Shown here: one piece after another, positions 7,050 through 14,592 of the stretch
Numbering within the stretch: position 1 is the first letter of the stretch
Layout: every line of letters starts with the position of its first letter
NCBI GenBank assembly: GCA_902806015.1
Contig: CADCUZ010000135.1
Span: 4,565-24,348, forward strand
Origin: an uncultured Rubrobacteraceae bacterium
GTDB taxonomy: Bacteria > Actinomycetota > Rubrobacteria > Rubrobacterales > Rubrobacteraceae
Reading direction: 5' to 3'
DNA length: 19,784 bases
Made by a program: the position numbers and the translations under genes
Notes under the pieces: generated by a model
Told to the model about the DNA's origin: nothing
The model's input: only the letters and a program-made list of their open reading frames with translations
The model's database searches: none

Positions 7050-7078
7050 TTGACACGCCGAAGGTTATTTCGTTGTAT
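7050..7078 (+). promoter_or_regulatory. Possible promoter of the VC0807-type gene
   Basis: A perfect TTGACA lies at 7050-7055. Seventeen bases later comes TTGTAT at 7073-7078, a poor -10 lacking the key A at position -11; the overlapping TATGGT matches better but is spaced at 20. The site lies in the divergent intergenic space. If it is real, transcription starts near 7085, which excludes the ATG at 7077 and supports the GTG start at 7170. Confidence 0.4.
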
Positions 7079-7169
7079 GGTTCGGGCACACCAACCGGTC
7101 CGGGCCGCGTCCGCTGGAGGAAACCCTGTCGCACCCCATGCGCCGTCGGGCGAGAGAGAAAACCCGGGC

Positions 7170-7889
7170 GTGAGCCGCTCCCTCAAACTCGGGCTGGACT
7201 TTCTGTTCGGCCTGATCATCCCGATACTAATCCTCTCGCGGTTGAGCGACGAGCTCGGGAACGTCCCGGCCTACGTGGTCTCCGCGCTCGTGCCGGTGAC
7301 GTGGGTGGCGGTGGACCTCCTCTTTATCACCAAGCGGTTCAACTTTATAACGAGCTTCCTCGGCCTGAACGCCGTAGTGCGCGGCGTCCTGGCTTTCTGG
7401 TTTGTGGACGGGGCGGCATACGCGTTCAAGGACTCCGTGCCGAGCCTGTTGTGGGTGGTCGTCTTCGGGGCGTCGCTCGTGTTCGGGCGGCCCCTGATCT
7501 CGGCGTTTCTCGAACAGACGTTCGACCCGAATACGCCGGACCGGGAACGCTCCCTGAGACGCCTCTTCGACGAGCGCCGGGTCCGCCAAGCCCTGTGGTT
7601 CGGAACTGCCGGAATGGTCGCCATCTCGGCGGTCACGGGCGTCGCCAATTTTTTCTTGAACCTTTGGATCGTGACCGCAGAGTTCGGCACGCAGGCTTTC
7701 AACGCCCAGGTTGCCGAGTCCAACGCCATTGCCCGCTTCGCCATCTCCATCCCCGAGACCCTCGCCCTCATGTTCACCGTCGGCCTCGCGCTGAACGCGG
7801 TCTACGCCCGGCTGCCGGGAGACCCCGGCGATGGGGACTTCTGGGAGTTGATGGAGCTCAGAGAGGCCCGGCAAGGAAAGAACGCGTGA
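7170..7889 (+). CDS. VC0807-type multi-pass membrane protein
   Basis: The 239-residue product starts SRSLKLGLDFLFGLIIPILI and has about six membrane segments. Its layout resembles the bacterial 'VC0807 family' of intracellular septation protein A-like membrane proteins, whose role is not established. Visible blocks are LVPVTWVAVDLLFITKRFNF, FASLVFGRPLI-type helix ends, FEQTF-like amphipathic segments, VANFFLNLWIV and SIPETLALMFTVGLALNAVY. GTG 7170 is chosen because the family begins close to the first helix and the sequence before it (QPVRAASAGG) looks non-coding. A longer form from ATG 7077 cannot be excluded. It is divergent from the CoA-ester lyase, and its end faces the decayed MOSC gene. 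Nothing in the sequence reveals a substrate. Confidence 0.75.
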   Translation: MSRSLKLGLDFLFGLIIPILILSRLSDELGNVPAYVVSALVPVTWVAVDLLFITKRFNFITSFLGLNAVVRGVLAFWFVDGAAYAFKDSVPSLLWVVVFGASLVFGRPLISAFLEQTFDPNTPDRERSLRRLFDERRVRQALWFGTAGMVAISAVTGVANFFLNLWIVTAEFGTQAFNAQVAESNAIARFAISIPETLALMFTVGLALNAVYARLPGDPGDGDFWELMELREARQGKNA

Positions 7890-7936
7890 GGCAGGCCCGG
7901 GAGCCATAAGCGGTCGGCGCGAACGGGGAGCCTGCC
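7890..7936 (+). other. Weak inverted repeat after the VC0807-type gene
   Basis: GGCAGGC at 7890-7896 directly follows the stop codon and is complementary to GCCTGCC at 7930-7936, with a 33-base loop. The arms are short and no T run follows. It might help end transcription together with the stronger hairpin at 7992-8023. Confidence 0.25.
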
Positions 7937-7991
7937 GCCGATGGCGAACGCCGGCACGATCCCGATCACCCCTGCGGATGGTGGCCTAGGG

Positions 7992-8023
7992 CGACCCCTA
8001 GACCGTGGGAGGTCTAGGGGTCG
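7992..8023. terminator. Perfect 12-bp hairpin between convergent genes
   Basis: CGACCCCTAGAC at 7992-8003 and GTCTAGGGGTCG at 8012-8023 are perfect reverse complements around an 8-base loop. The hairpin lies about 100 bases after the VC0807 stop and seven bases after the MOSC remnant stop (8031), where a bidirectional terminator would be expected. Neither side has a T run. The left arm can instead pair with CTAGGG at 7986-7991 just upstream, giving an alternative 6-bp hairpin. Confidence 0.6.
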
Positions 8024-8030
8024 GGCGCTT

Positions 8031-8451
8031 CTATGCGGCCCCGGCCCGTATCTCCCCGCCGGAGAACGCGTCGGCGCGCAGCCCGCCCCGTTGCACCAGG
8101 CCGCGCGGCAGCCCGGGCCGCGTGAGCCGTTCGAGGTGCGCGCACGGCTCGCAGCGCCGCTGGCCGAAGCACTCTACCCCCGACCCGGAAGCGCTTCCCG
8201 ACCAGGCCGTCCAGCGCGATACCCCTCACGACGAGGTTCCGCCTCGGCCGGCGCGAGCCCGACGCCCGCGGCCAGTTCCTCCAGAGCCTCTGCCTCCACC
8301 AAAATGAGGTCGTATCCGCACCCCCTGGGGCCAGAGAAGGTCCCGACCTTGCGCCCGTAGCGGACGCCTCGCAGCCCGCGACCGCTTCCGCCGAGGACGC
8401 CACCGTCATGGGGTCTTCGGCTTCGGCGGCCAGCGCGATCAGCTCGACCAT
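8031..8451 (-). pseudogene. Decayed MOSC-domain protein
   Basis: MOSC domains bind molybdenum cofactor sulphur or act in sulphur transfer. The remnant begins at ATG 8449-8451 (MVELIALAAEAEDPMTVASS, AEAVAG), changes frame to GLRGVRYGRKVGTFSG and YDLILVEAEALEELA, and returns to the first frame for RRNLVVRGIALDGLVGKRF. It then moves to a third frame for VECFGQRRCEPCAHLERLT and GLRADAFSGGEIRAGAA before a TAG at 8031. The motifs RRNxVVRGI, GKRFRVG and CEPCxHLE, with their conserved Cys pair, are typical of short MOSC proteins and appear in the right order. At least three indels in 420 bases make this a pseudogene. An unknown-family remnant lies just upstream on the same strand, so this was probably a two-gene transcript. 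The molybdenum hydroxylase genes at 14593-18345 are about 6 kb away and intact. Confidence 0.75.
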
Positions 8452-8459
8452 GCTCGGCC

Positions 8460-8800
8460 CATCCGGCCCCGCGCGGCGGATCGTGCTCCGCCAACACGAA
8501 CGCGGTCTCAAGGACGGCCTCCGCGTCCCGTCCGTCTCGGCGGCCGGATCGAACACGACGCCGGGCGACACCCCGAAGAACACGGCCCAGGTGGCCACGC
8601 CGCGGCCGAGGACGAGAAAACGTCCCGGCCACCCGAAACCCTCCGGGAAAGCCACCGGGACCGGCCCGAGCTTACGCCGTGCGAGCCGTCGGCGCAGGCC
8701 GGCCCCCGCGTCTCCGGGGACCTCCGACGAATCCACGCCCAGCACGTCCGCGACGCAGCCGGTCAGCGAAGCCGCCTCATGATCGACTACCGGCGCCGAA
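8460..8800 (-). pseudogene. Remnant of an unknown conserved protein
   Basis: On the minus strand one frame reads SLTGCVADVLGVDSSEVPGD, then KLGPVPVAFPEGFGWPGRFL, then TWAVFFGVSPGVVFDPAAET. It then shifts to another frame with DAEAVLETAFVLAEHDPPRG. The pieces resemble a small actinobacterial protein of unknown function with a pattern like WPGxxLxxxxxxWAVMFGVPPGVVFDP. No convincing start codon remains and the C-terminus runs into the MOSC remnant. I know no function for this family. Confidence 0.5.
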
Positions 8801-8830
8801 TAGCCCCCTCCCACCTTCCGTACGCCGCGG

Positions 8831-8860
8831 AGGAGCACCCAATTTATGATGGGTGCTCCT
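8831..8860 (-). terminator. Perfect hairpin downstream of glcF
   Basis: AGGAGCACCC at 8831-8840 and GGGTGCTCCT at 8851-8860 pair perfectly over 10 bases, with an AT-rich 10-base loop (AATTTATGAT). It begins 25 bases after the glcF stop on the minus strand and is the likely end of the glc operon transcript, although no T run follows on either strand. Confidence 0.6.
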
Positions 8861-8884
8861 TGAGGGAGGCTGGCGCCGCGGAAG

Positions 8885-10411
8885 TTACCTCCCGAGCAGC
8901 GTCTCCACGCCCTCGCCGCGGATGGAGGCGTCGAGGACCTCCATCGGGTGGGCCATCGGCATGGACTCACCCATCCGCTTGAGGCTGGCCTGGATCTGGA
9001 GCATGCACCCGGGGTTGGAGGTGACGATCATGCGAGCCCCGGTGTTCAGGACGTTGCGGGCCTTGCGGTCGCCGAGTTCGGTGGCCGGCTCGGGCTCGAC
9101 CATATTGTAGATGCCGGCCGAGCCGCAGCAGATCTCGGCCTCCTTTATCTCCCTGACCTCCATCCCGGGTATCTGCTTTAGGGTCTGGCGCGGCTGCTTG
9201 CGCACGCCCTGGGCGTGGGCTAGGTGGCAGGCGTCGTGGTAGGCCGCCGCGACCGGTAGGGGGTTCCGCTCCGCGACGGGACCCAACTCCTGGATAAACT
9301 CGGTGACGTCGAGCACCTTCTCCGCGAACGCGCTCGCGCGCCCGGCGTACTCGGGATCGTCGCGCAGGAGGTAGCCGTACTCCTTAAGCGTCGAGCCGCA
9401 GCCGGCGGCGTTGATGATGATGTTGTCCAATTCCAGGCCCTCGAAGGCGTCTATCAGCTTGCGGGCGAACCCCTCGAACTCCCCCTCCCTGCCAGCGTGC
9501 ACGCTCAGGGCCCCGCAGCAGCCTTGCAACTTCGGCGCTACGACCTCGCAGCCCTCGGCGGCCAGCACCCGCACGGTGGCGGCGTTCACGTCGGAGAAGA
9601 AGACCCGCTGCACGCAGCCCTTGATGAACCCCACGCGCCTCCGCTGCTCTCCGACGGCCGCGGTCACCTCGGGGACCTCCTGCTGCTCCGTGAGCATGGG
9701 CATGAGGGCCTCCATCGCCCGCATCCGCTTGGGCAGGAGCTTCATCACCCCGGCCTTGTGCAGCATGTCGCCCACGCCGAAGCGCTGGTAGAGCTTCAGG
9801 GGTGCTGCGGCGAGGCGCAGCCGGTTCGGGTAGGGAAAGAGTTGGAAGATCAACTCCCTGAAGGCCTTGTCTTGGGGCGTGCGCTCGTAGCGGCGCTCGA
9901 CCTGCCCGCGCGTCGCCTCGATGAGCTTGTCGTACTGCACGCCCGAAGGGCAGGCGGTGACGCAGGCCATGCACCCGAGGCAGAGGTCCCAGTGGCGGAC
10001 CATCTGGTCGTTCATCGGTTCCTCGTTAAGACCCTTGTTCATGAGGTAGATGCGGCCCCTCGGGGAGTCCATCTCCTCGCCGAAGAGCACGTAGGTAGGG
10101 CAGGTGGGCAGGCAGAACCCGCAGTGGACGCAGTCGTCTATGAGGTCCTTCTCCGGCGGGTGGTGGTCGTCGAAGGCCGGGAACAGGTAGCTGCCGCTTT
10201 CCGTGGAGCGGTCTATCCCGACCGTCTGCTTTACCGCGCCGCGCGAGGCGAAGGTGTCGTCTGGCAGGTCCTGCGGGCTGCCGGCGCCGATGCTCTGCGC
10301 CGCGGCGTCCTGGTTCGTCGGGGTGGCGTCGTTGCTCCTCTCCGTGGCGTCCGTCGCGTCGTAGGGGTTCCCGTCCTGCCGCGGGTCGAGGGAATCGTTG
10401 TTCTTGTCCAC
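8885..10411 (-). CDS. glcF: Glycolate oxidase iron-sulfur subunit GlcF
   Basis: GlcF carries electrons from the GlcD/GlcE flavoproteins to the membrane quinone pool as glycolate (or a related 2-hydroxyacid) is oxidised to glyoxylate. The 508-residue product has two ferredoxin-type 4Fe-4S motifs: C94-C97-C100-C104 (CVHCGFCLPTCP) and C144-C147-C150-C154 (CLGCMACVTACP). Two cysteine-rich CCG domains follow, with LQGCCGALSVHAG and AAGCGSTLKEY in the first, and YHDACHLAH, AEICCGSAGIYN and NPGCMLQI in the second. The start is GTG 10409-10411. It shares one base with the glcE stop (TAGTG) and has GGAGGT five bases upstream; longer readings from 10513 lie inside glcE. Residues 1-90 form an acidic, disordered-looking extension (NDSLDPRQDGNPYDATDATE onward) not typical of the roughly 405-460-residue family members. 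Confidence 0.93.
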   Translation of the reverse strand: MDKNNDSLDPRQDGNPYDATDATERSNDATPTNQDAAAQSIGAGSPQDLPDDTFASRGAVKQTVGIDRSTESGSYLFPAFDDHHPPEKDLIDDCVHCGFCLPTCPTYVLFGEEMDSPRGRIYLMNKGLNEEPMNDQMVRHWDLCLGCMACVTACPSGVQYDKLIEATRGQVERRYERTPQDKAFRELIFQLFPYPNRLRLAAAPLKLYQRFGVGDMLHKAGVMKLLPKRMRAMEALMPMLTEQQEVPEVTAAVGEQRRRVGFIKGCVQRVFFSDVNAATVRVLAAEGCEVVAPKLQGCCGALSVHAGREGEFEGFARKLIDAFEGLELDNIIINAAGCGSTLKEYGYLLRDDPEYAGRASAFAEKVLDVTEFIQELGPVAERNPLPVAAAYHDACHLAHAQGVRKQPRQTLKQIPGMEVREIKEAEICCGSAGIYNMVEPEPATELGDRKARNVLNTGARMIVTSNPGCMLQIQASLKRMGESMPMAHPMEVLDASIRGEGVETLLGR

Positions 10412-11685
10412 TAGATACCTCCCACGAACCTGCCCGGGTTGAGAATACCCCGGGGATCGAATTTCTCCTTTACGCGGCGGGTTAGCTCGAGGCGGCTCCC
10501 CACGGGCCCCCACACCTCGACCCGCTCCTTGAACGCAGGCGATGCCTCGCGCACGACCACGCTCCCCCCCCTCCTCGACCAGATCTCGCGCAGCTCCCCG
10601 ACGACCTGGGCCCTCGCCTCTTCGTCGCCCCCGGAGAGCCCCACGTAGGTGACGCCGGTGCCTGCGTGCCCGGTGACGCGCGGCGTGACACCCGAGCGCG
10701 AGCAGGCCCCGAGGGTCGAGTCAAGGACGCCCGTCAGCTCTGCCGGGGGGGCCGAGATCTTTACGGCCACCTCCTCGCCGCCGGCGCCGGGAGGGTCGGA
10801 AGGCCCCGGCTCCTCATCCGTTAGCGTCCTGACCTCCCCGAAGCCCCCGAGGATGTGGGAGGCGGCCTCCGTCTGGGCCTCGACGCCCGACGGTATCCCC
10901 TCGATCAGGACCGTGAGCAGCCGCGTCTCGCCGCCCCAGTAGAGCTCGACGGCGCTCGGGACGAGCTGGGCGTGCAGGATCGCCTGCGACGCGGCGCCAC
11001 TGGAGGCGGTGTCGGGGAGCTCGACTGCGACCGTCCGGGCCGTCTCGGGCCTCGGGTGCAGCCGGAAGTTGCACTCGGCGATGACGCCAAGCGTGCCCAA
11101 AGAGCCCGTGAACAGCTTGGAGAGGTCGTAGCCGGCGACGTTCTTCACGACCTTGCCGCCCGCCTTGGCCACCGTCCCGTCCGCGAGTACGACGGTGATC
11201 CCGATGATGAGATCCCTAACGGTCCCGTAGCGGTACCTCCGCGGCCCCGAGGAGTTAGCGGCGACGATCCCGCCGAGCGTGGCGCCCTCTCCCTCCTCCG
11301 GCGGGTCCACGCCGAGCATCTGGTCCGAGCCGGCGAGCCGCTCCTGCAGGTCGCGCATCCGAATACCGGATTGGACCCTGACCACCTGGTCCCCGGGGAC
11401 GTGCTCGACTACCCCGTTCATGCGGGTGGTGCCGAGGATGAGGTCGAGCTCCCTGGGCGGGTTTCCCAAAGACATCGAGGTCCCGCCACCTTTAGGCGCC
11501 ACCGCAAGATCTTGGGCGTTGGCGAACCTCATAAGCTCGCTCGTCTCTTCTGTGGAGCCAGGCTCGACCACGAAGGAGGGGGCGACGCCGTCGACGGCGT
11601 CGCCTGCTGCGGCCTCGCGAGCGTGCTCCTCGCCGACTATGTTTTGCAGGTCTTCCAGCGAGACGTTCTTCGTGCGCGTGGCCAC
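10411..11685 (-). CDS. glcE: Glycolate oxidase FAD-binding subunit GlcE
   Basis: GlcE is the second flavoprotein of the GlcDEF complex and belongs to the PCMH-type FAD-binding family. The 424-residue product shows the FAD pocket in PKGGGTSMSLG (64-74) and the block GATLGGIVAANSSGPRRYRY followed by GTVRDLIIGITVVLADG. GGKVVKNVAGYDLSKLFTGS and GTLGVIAECNFRLHP come next, and the C-terminal FDPRGILNPGRF is typical of the family. GTG 11683-11685 is chosen because it overlaps the glcD stop by one base (TAGTG) and has a GGAG upstream; the open frame before it lies inside glcD. The central region is poorly conserved, as is usual for GlcE. It is flanked by glcD and glcF with no gap, so the three should be made in fixed proportion. 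Confidence 0.93.
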   Translation of the reverse strand: MATRTKNVSLEDLQNIVGEEHAREAAAGDAVDGVAPSFVVEPGSTEETSELMRFANAQDLAVAPKGGGTSMSLGNPPRELDLILGTTRMNGVVEHVPGDQVVRVQSGIRMRDLQERLAGSDQMLGVDPPEEGEGATLGGIVAANSSGPRRYRYGTVRDLIIGITVVLADGTVAKAGGKVVKNVAGYDLSKLFTGSLGTLGVIAECNFRLHPRPETARTVAVELPDTASSGAASQAILHAQLVPSAVELYWGGETRLLTVLIEGIPSGVEAQTEAASHILGGFGEVRTLTDEEPGPSDPPGAGGEEVAVKISAPPAELTGVLDSTLGACSRSGVTPRVTGHAGTGVTYVGLSGGDEEARAQVVGELREIWSRRGGSVVVREASPAFKERVEVWGPVGSRLELTRRVKEKFDPRGILNPGRFVGGI

Positions 11686-13139
11686 TAGAAGTTCTCCGCC
11701 AGGCCGGCCTGCTGAACAGGGTGCATGCGGAAGGGACCGGGCCGTTCGCCGCAGAGGCGAGGGGTCGGGAAGATCTTGCCCGGGTTGCAGATCTGATGCG
11801 GGTCGAAGGCGCACCGGAGCAGCTGCATGGTGTCCAGATCCTCCGTCGTGAACATCTTGGGCATGTACTTCTTTTTGTCCTCGCCGATGCCGTGCTCGCC
11901 CGTGAGCGACCCGCCGTGCTCCAGGCAGGTGAAGACTATGTCCCCGGCCAGGGCCTCGGCCTTCTCGGCCTCGCCCTCCACGCCGTTGTCGTAGAGCACG
12001 AGCGGGTGGAGGTTGCCGTCCCCAGCGTGGAAGACGTTGGCGACGCGCATGCCGTACTCCGCGCCGAGCTCGCTTATCCTCTTGAGGACGGCCCCGAGCT
12101 CGGTGCGCGGGACCACAGAGTCCTGCACGTAGTAGTCGTTGGCGATGCGGCCCATCGCCGCGAACGCGGCCTTGCGGCCCTTCCAGAAAAGCGCCCGCTC
12201 TTCGTCGTTTTCGGCGATCCTTACCTCCGAGGCGTCGTTCTCCTCACAGACCTGTATGGTGTGCCGGAACTGGTCCTCTACCTCCGCGGCGGGGCCATCG
12301 AGCTCGACTATCAGGATGGCCCCGGCCTGGGGGAAGCCGGGGTGGACCGCGGTCTCGACGGCCTCGATGCAGAGGGAGTCCATCATCTCTATGGCGGCAG
12401 GGACGATCCCGGCTCCGATGATCCCCGAGACGGCCCCCCCCGCCTCCTCGGTATCCTTAAAGGCCGCGAGCAGGGTCCTCACCGCCTCGGGCTTGCGCAC
12501 GATCCGCAAGGTTATCTTTGTCGCTATGCCTAAGGTGCCCTCGGAACCGACGAACGCGCCAAGAAGCTCGTAGCCGGGCGCGTCGGCCGCCTTGCCGCCG
12601 CCGACGTTCACCAGCGTGCCGTCGGGGAGGACTATCTCGGCGCCCATCACGTGGTTCGTGGTGAACCCGTACTTCAGGCAGTGCACGCCGCCCGAGTTCT
12701 CCGCGAGGTTGCCGCCGATGGAGGAGATGATCTGGCTCGCGGGGTCGGGGGCGTAGTAGTAGCCCTCGTCGGCGACCTCCTGGCTGACCCAGACGTTTAT
12801 GACGCCGGGCTCAACGACGACGCGCTGGTTGGGGATGTCCACCTCGAGGATCTTTCGCAGCCTGGAGAGCACTATCAGCACGCCCGACTCGACCGGAAGC
12901 GCCCCGCCCGAGAGCCCCGTGCCCGAGCCGCGGGCCACAAACGGGATACCCTCGTGGTAGCACAGTTTCACGACGCTCTGGACGTGCTCTGCGGTCTCGG
13001 GCAGCACCACAAGCTCCGGGATTACCCTGTAGTTCATCAGGCCGTCGCACTCGTAGGAGCGGAGCTGCTCGCGCTCGGAGATCACCCCCTCAGGGCCGAG
13101 TATGTTTTGCATCTCCCGTATCAGCAGGTCGCGCTGCAT
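11685..13139 (-). CDS. glcD: Glycolate oxidase catalytic subunit GlcD
   Basis: GlcD is the FAD-dependent subunit that oxidises glycolate to glyoxylate; related enzymes use D-lactate. The 484-residue product matches the family. The N-terminal PCMH FAD domain holds PELVVLPETAEHVQSVVKL (41-59), PFVARGSGTGLSGGALP (66-82), YYAPDPASQIISSIGGNLAE and GGVHCLKYGFTTNHVMGAE, then VGSEGTLGIATKITL. The C-terminal oxidase domain has VFHAGDGNLHPL, SLTGEHGIGEDKKKYM and FDPHQICNPGKIFP. The start is ATG 13139 with AGGAGGAGGT directly upstream. The extended frame up to 13337 overlaps the divergent MFS gene and is unlikely. It leads the operon and has a strong extended -10 box upstream. No glcC-type regulator or malate synthase lies in the window, so the substrate rests on family membership. 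Confidence 0.94.
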   Translation of the reverse strand: MQRDLLIREMQNILGPEGVISEREQLRSYECDGLMNYRVIPELVVLPETAEHVQSVVKLCYHEGIPFVARGSGTGLSGGALPVESGVLIVLSRLRKILEVDIPNQRVVVEPGVINVWVSQEVADEGYYYAPDPASQIISSIGGNLAENSGGVHCLKYGFTTNHVMGAEIVLPDGTLVNVGGGKAADAPGYELLGAFVGSEGTLGIATKITLRIVRKPEAVRTLLAAFKDTEEAGGAVSGIIGAGIVPAAIEMMDSLCIEAVETAVHPGFPQAGAILIVELDGPAAEVEDQFRHTIQVCEENDASEVRIAENDEERALFWKGRKAAFAAMGRIANDYYVQDSVVPRTELGAVLKRISELGAEYGMRVANVFHAGDGNLHPLVLYDNGVEGEAEKAEALAGDIVFTCLEHGGSLTGEHGIGEDKKKYMPKMFTTEDLDTMQLLRCAFDPHQICNPGKIFPTPRLCGERPGPFRMHPVQQAGLAENF

Positions 13140-13181
13140 TGGACCTCCTCCTGGAATACCGTGCTTCCCCGTGGGGGGCAT

Positions 13182-13212
13182 TCTATACCAGAAGCTTTTC
13201 GGCCGGGGGCAA
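13182..13212 (-). promoter_or_regulatory. Predicted promoter of the glcDEF operon
   Basis: On the minus strand TGGTATAGAAT (13190 to 13180) forms an extended -10 box (TG, one base, then TATAGA). TTGCCC at 13212-13207 is a four-of-six -35 with a 19-base spacer, somewhat long but tolerable for an extended -10. The glcD ATG lies about 43 bases downstream of the -10. The MFS gene starts divergently at 13287, so both genes could be controlled from this 147-base region. Confidence 0.6.
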
Positions 13213-13286
13213 CGGGGACGCTCCCTCCCAGCCGCCCCGGTTCCCGGACGCCGCGGCCTTGCGCCACGTCCCCCTCCTCGAGGAAG

Positions 13287-14507
13287 ATGGCCATCGTGGG
13301 TTTCGGCAAGGCGAAGCGAGCAGAAAAAGTAGGCCACGGGGGCGGACCCCTGATGTCCGGGCCCGTGGCGCTTCTGGCGCTGGCGACCTTCGCGACTTTT
13401 CTGGGCTTCCAGTTGCTGCTCTCGGTCGTGCCGCTCTACGCCGAGAGTACGGGGGGCGGGACCTCGGGCGCGGGGCTCGCCACCGCCGCTCTCATGCTGA
13501 CCACGGTGCTTACGCAGGTCACGATGCCAAAGGTGTTGGGCCGCTTCGGGTACCGGGGGGTCCTCGTGGTGGGGCTGCTCTTCCTGGGGTTTCCGGCCTT
13601 CTTATACCCGCTCGCCGGCGGCGTGGCGGGGGTGCTCGCCGTAACGCTGGCGAGGGGGGTGGGGTTCGGGATCGTCACGGTCGGCTTCGCCGCCCTGATC
13701 GTCGAGCTCGCCCCGCCGGAACGCCGGGGCGAGGCGCTGGGGCTCTTCGGCGTCGCGATCACGCTCCCCGCCATTTTCTGCAATCCTCTGGGCCTGTGGC
13801 TCGTAGGGGCCTCCGGCTACACGATCGTCTTCCTCTTGGGCGGCCTCGCCCCGCTCCTCGGGCTCCTCGCCGTCGCCTCTATCCACACCGATTCCTTCTC
13901 CCCGACGGACGAGGGGGGCGCGGGCTTCCTCGAGGGCCTGCGGCGCGGGCCGCTCCTGCGGCTCTTCTTGATCTTCGCAGCCGCGACCTCCGCGACGGGG
14001 GTGATGTTGACCTTCCTCCCCCTCGCCCTGCCCAACGCTGGCCTCTTCTCCCCAGCCTCGGCCCTCCTCGTCTTCGGCCTCGCCAGCACCGTAAGCCGCC
14101 TGTGGGCCGGGCGCTTCGGCGACCGCCGCGACCCCCAACTACTCCTCGCCCCAGGCCTGCTCTCCGCCGCCGCCGGCGTGGCCACCCTACCGCAGGGCGG
14201 GCCTGCCACCCTCGGAGGGGCTCTCCTCTTCGGGGTCGGGCTCGGCCTACTGCAAAACTCGACCCTCATGCTCACCATGAACCGGGTAGCCGACGACGAG
14301 CGCGGTCTGGGCAGCACCCTGTGGAACGTCTCATTCGACGCCGGAACCGGCGCGGGCGCCTTCTTTTTCGGCTTCCTCGTCGGCGTGAGCGGTTTCGCCC
14401 CCGCCTTCTACCTTTCCGCCGCCTTCCTTGTGTTGGCCCTGATCCTCGTCGCCGTGGACCGCCGGCATCACAAGGGGCCCGCCTCCCACCGACCCCACGA
14501 TTCTTGA
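13287..14507 (+). CDS. MFS transporter of unknown substrate
   Basis: The 406-residue protein has about 12 hydrophobic segments in two halves joined by a polar stretch (SIHTDSFSPTDEGGAGFLEG), as in the major facilitator superfamily. A weak motif A is visible in the loop between helices 2 and 3 (VLGRFGYRGVLVVG), with a matching RLWAGRFGDRRDPQLL in the second half. The first helix is LLALATFATFLGFQLLLSVV. ATG 13287 has GAGGAAG immediately upstream, rather close, so the next in-frame GTG at 13296 or ATG 13353 (MSGPVALLALAT) might be the true start. It is divergent from glcDEF across a short region, so an intake or export role for a hydroxyacid is possible but not shown. Its stop codon overlaps the -35 box of the next operon. 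Confidence 0.85.
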   Translation: MAIVGFGKAKRAEKVGHGGGPLMSGPVALLALATFATFLGFQLLLSVVPLYAESTGGGTSGAGLATAALMLTTVLTQVTMPKVLGRFGYRGVLVVGLLFLGFPAFLYPLAGGVAGVLAVTLARGVGFGIVTVGFAALIVELAPPERRGEALGLFGVAITLPAIFCNPLGLWLVGASGYTIVFLLGGLAPLLGLLAVASIHTDSFSPTDEGGAGFLEGLRRGPLLRLFLIFAAATSATGVMLTFLPLALPNAGLFSPASALLVFGLASTVSRLWAGRFGDRRDPQLLLAPGLLSAAAGVATLPQGGPATLGGALLFGVGLGLLQNSTLMLTMNRVADDERGLGSTLWNVSFDAGTGAGAFFFGFLVGVSGFAPAFYLSAAFLVLALILVAVDRRHHKGPASHRPHDS

Positions 14508-14533
14508 CACATCGCCGCACCGCCGCCCATACT
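14504..14533 (+). promoter_or_regulatory. Predicted promoter of the molybdenum hydroxylase operon
   Basis: A perfect TTGACA at 14504-14509 is followed after 18 bases by CATACT at 14528-14533 (four of six match TATAAT, including the A at -11 and the final T). The -35 box overlaps the stop codon of the MFS gene (TCTTGACA). The first gene starts at 14593, leaving a leader of about 50 bases. Confidence 0.55.
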
Positions 14534-14592
14534 TGCCGGCGGACGGAAGAGCTACCCGGTGGGACAAAACGGCAGGCAGAAGGGAGGTACGA

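Noticed and set aside
6011..7909. A 632-codon plus-strand open frame
   Set aside because: It lies opposite the CoA-ester lyase and in another frame of the VC0807 gene, and has shadow composition. High GC leaves antisense frames open.
8014..8970. A 318-codon minus-strand open frame
   Set aside because: It crosses the glcF-end hairpin and strings together parts of two frameshifted genes with out-of-frame filler.
12651..13286. Upstream in-frame extension of the MFS gene
   Set aside because: It is antisense to glcD and has no membrane-protein character. The MFS start near 13287 gives a normal first helix.
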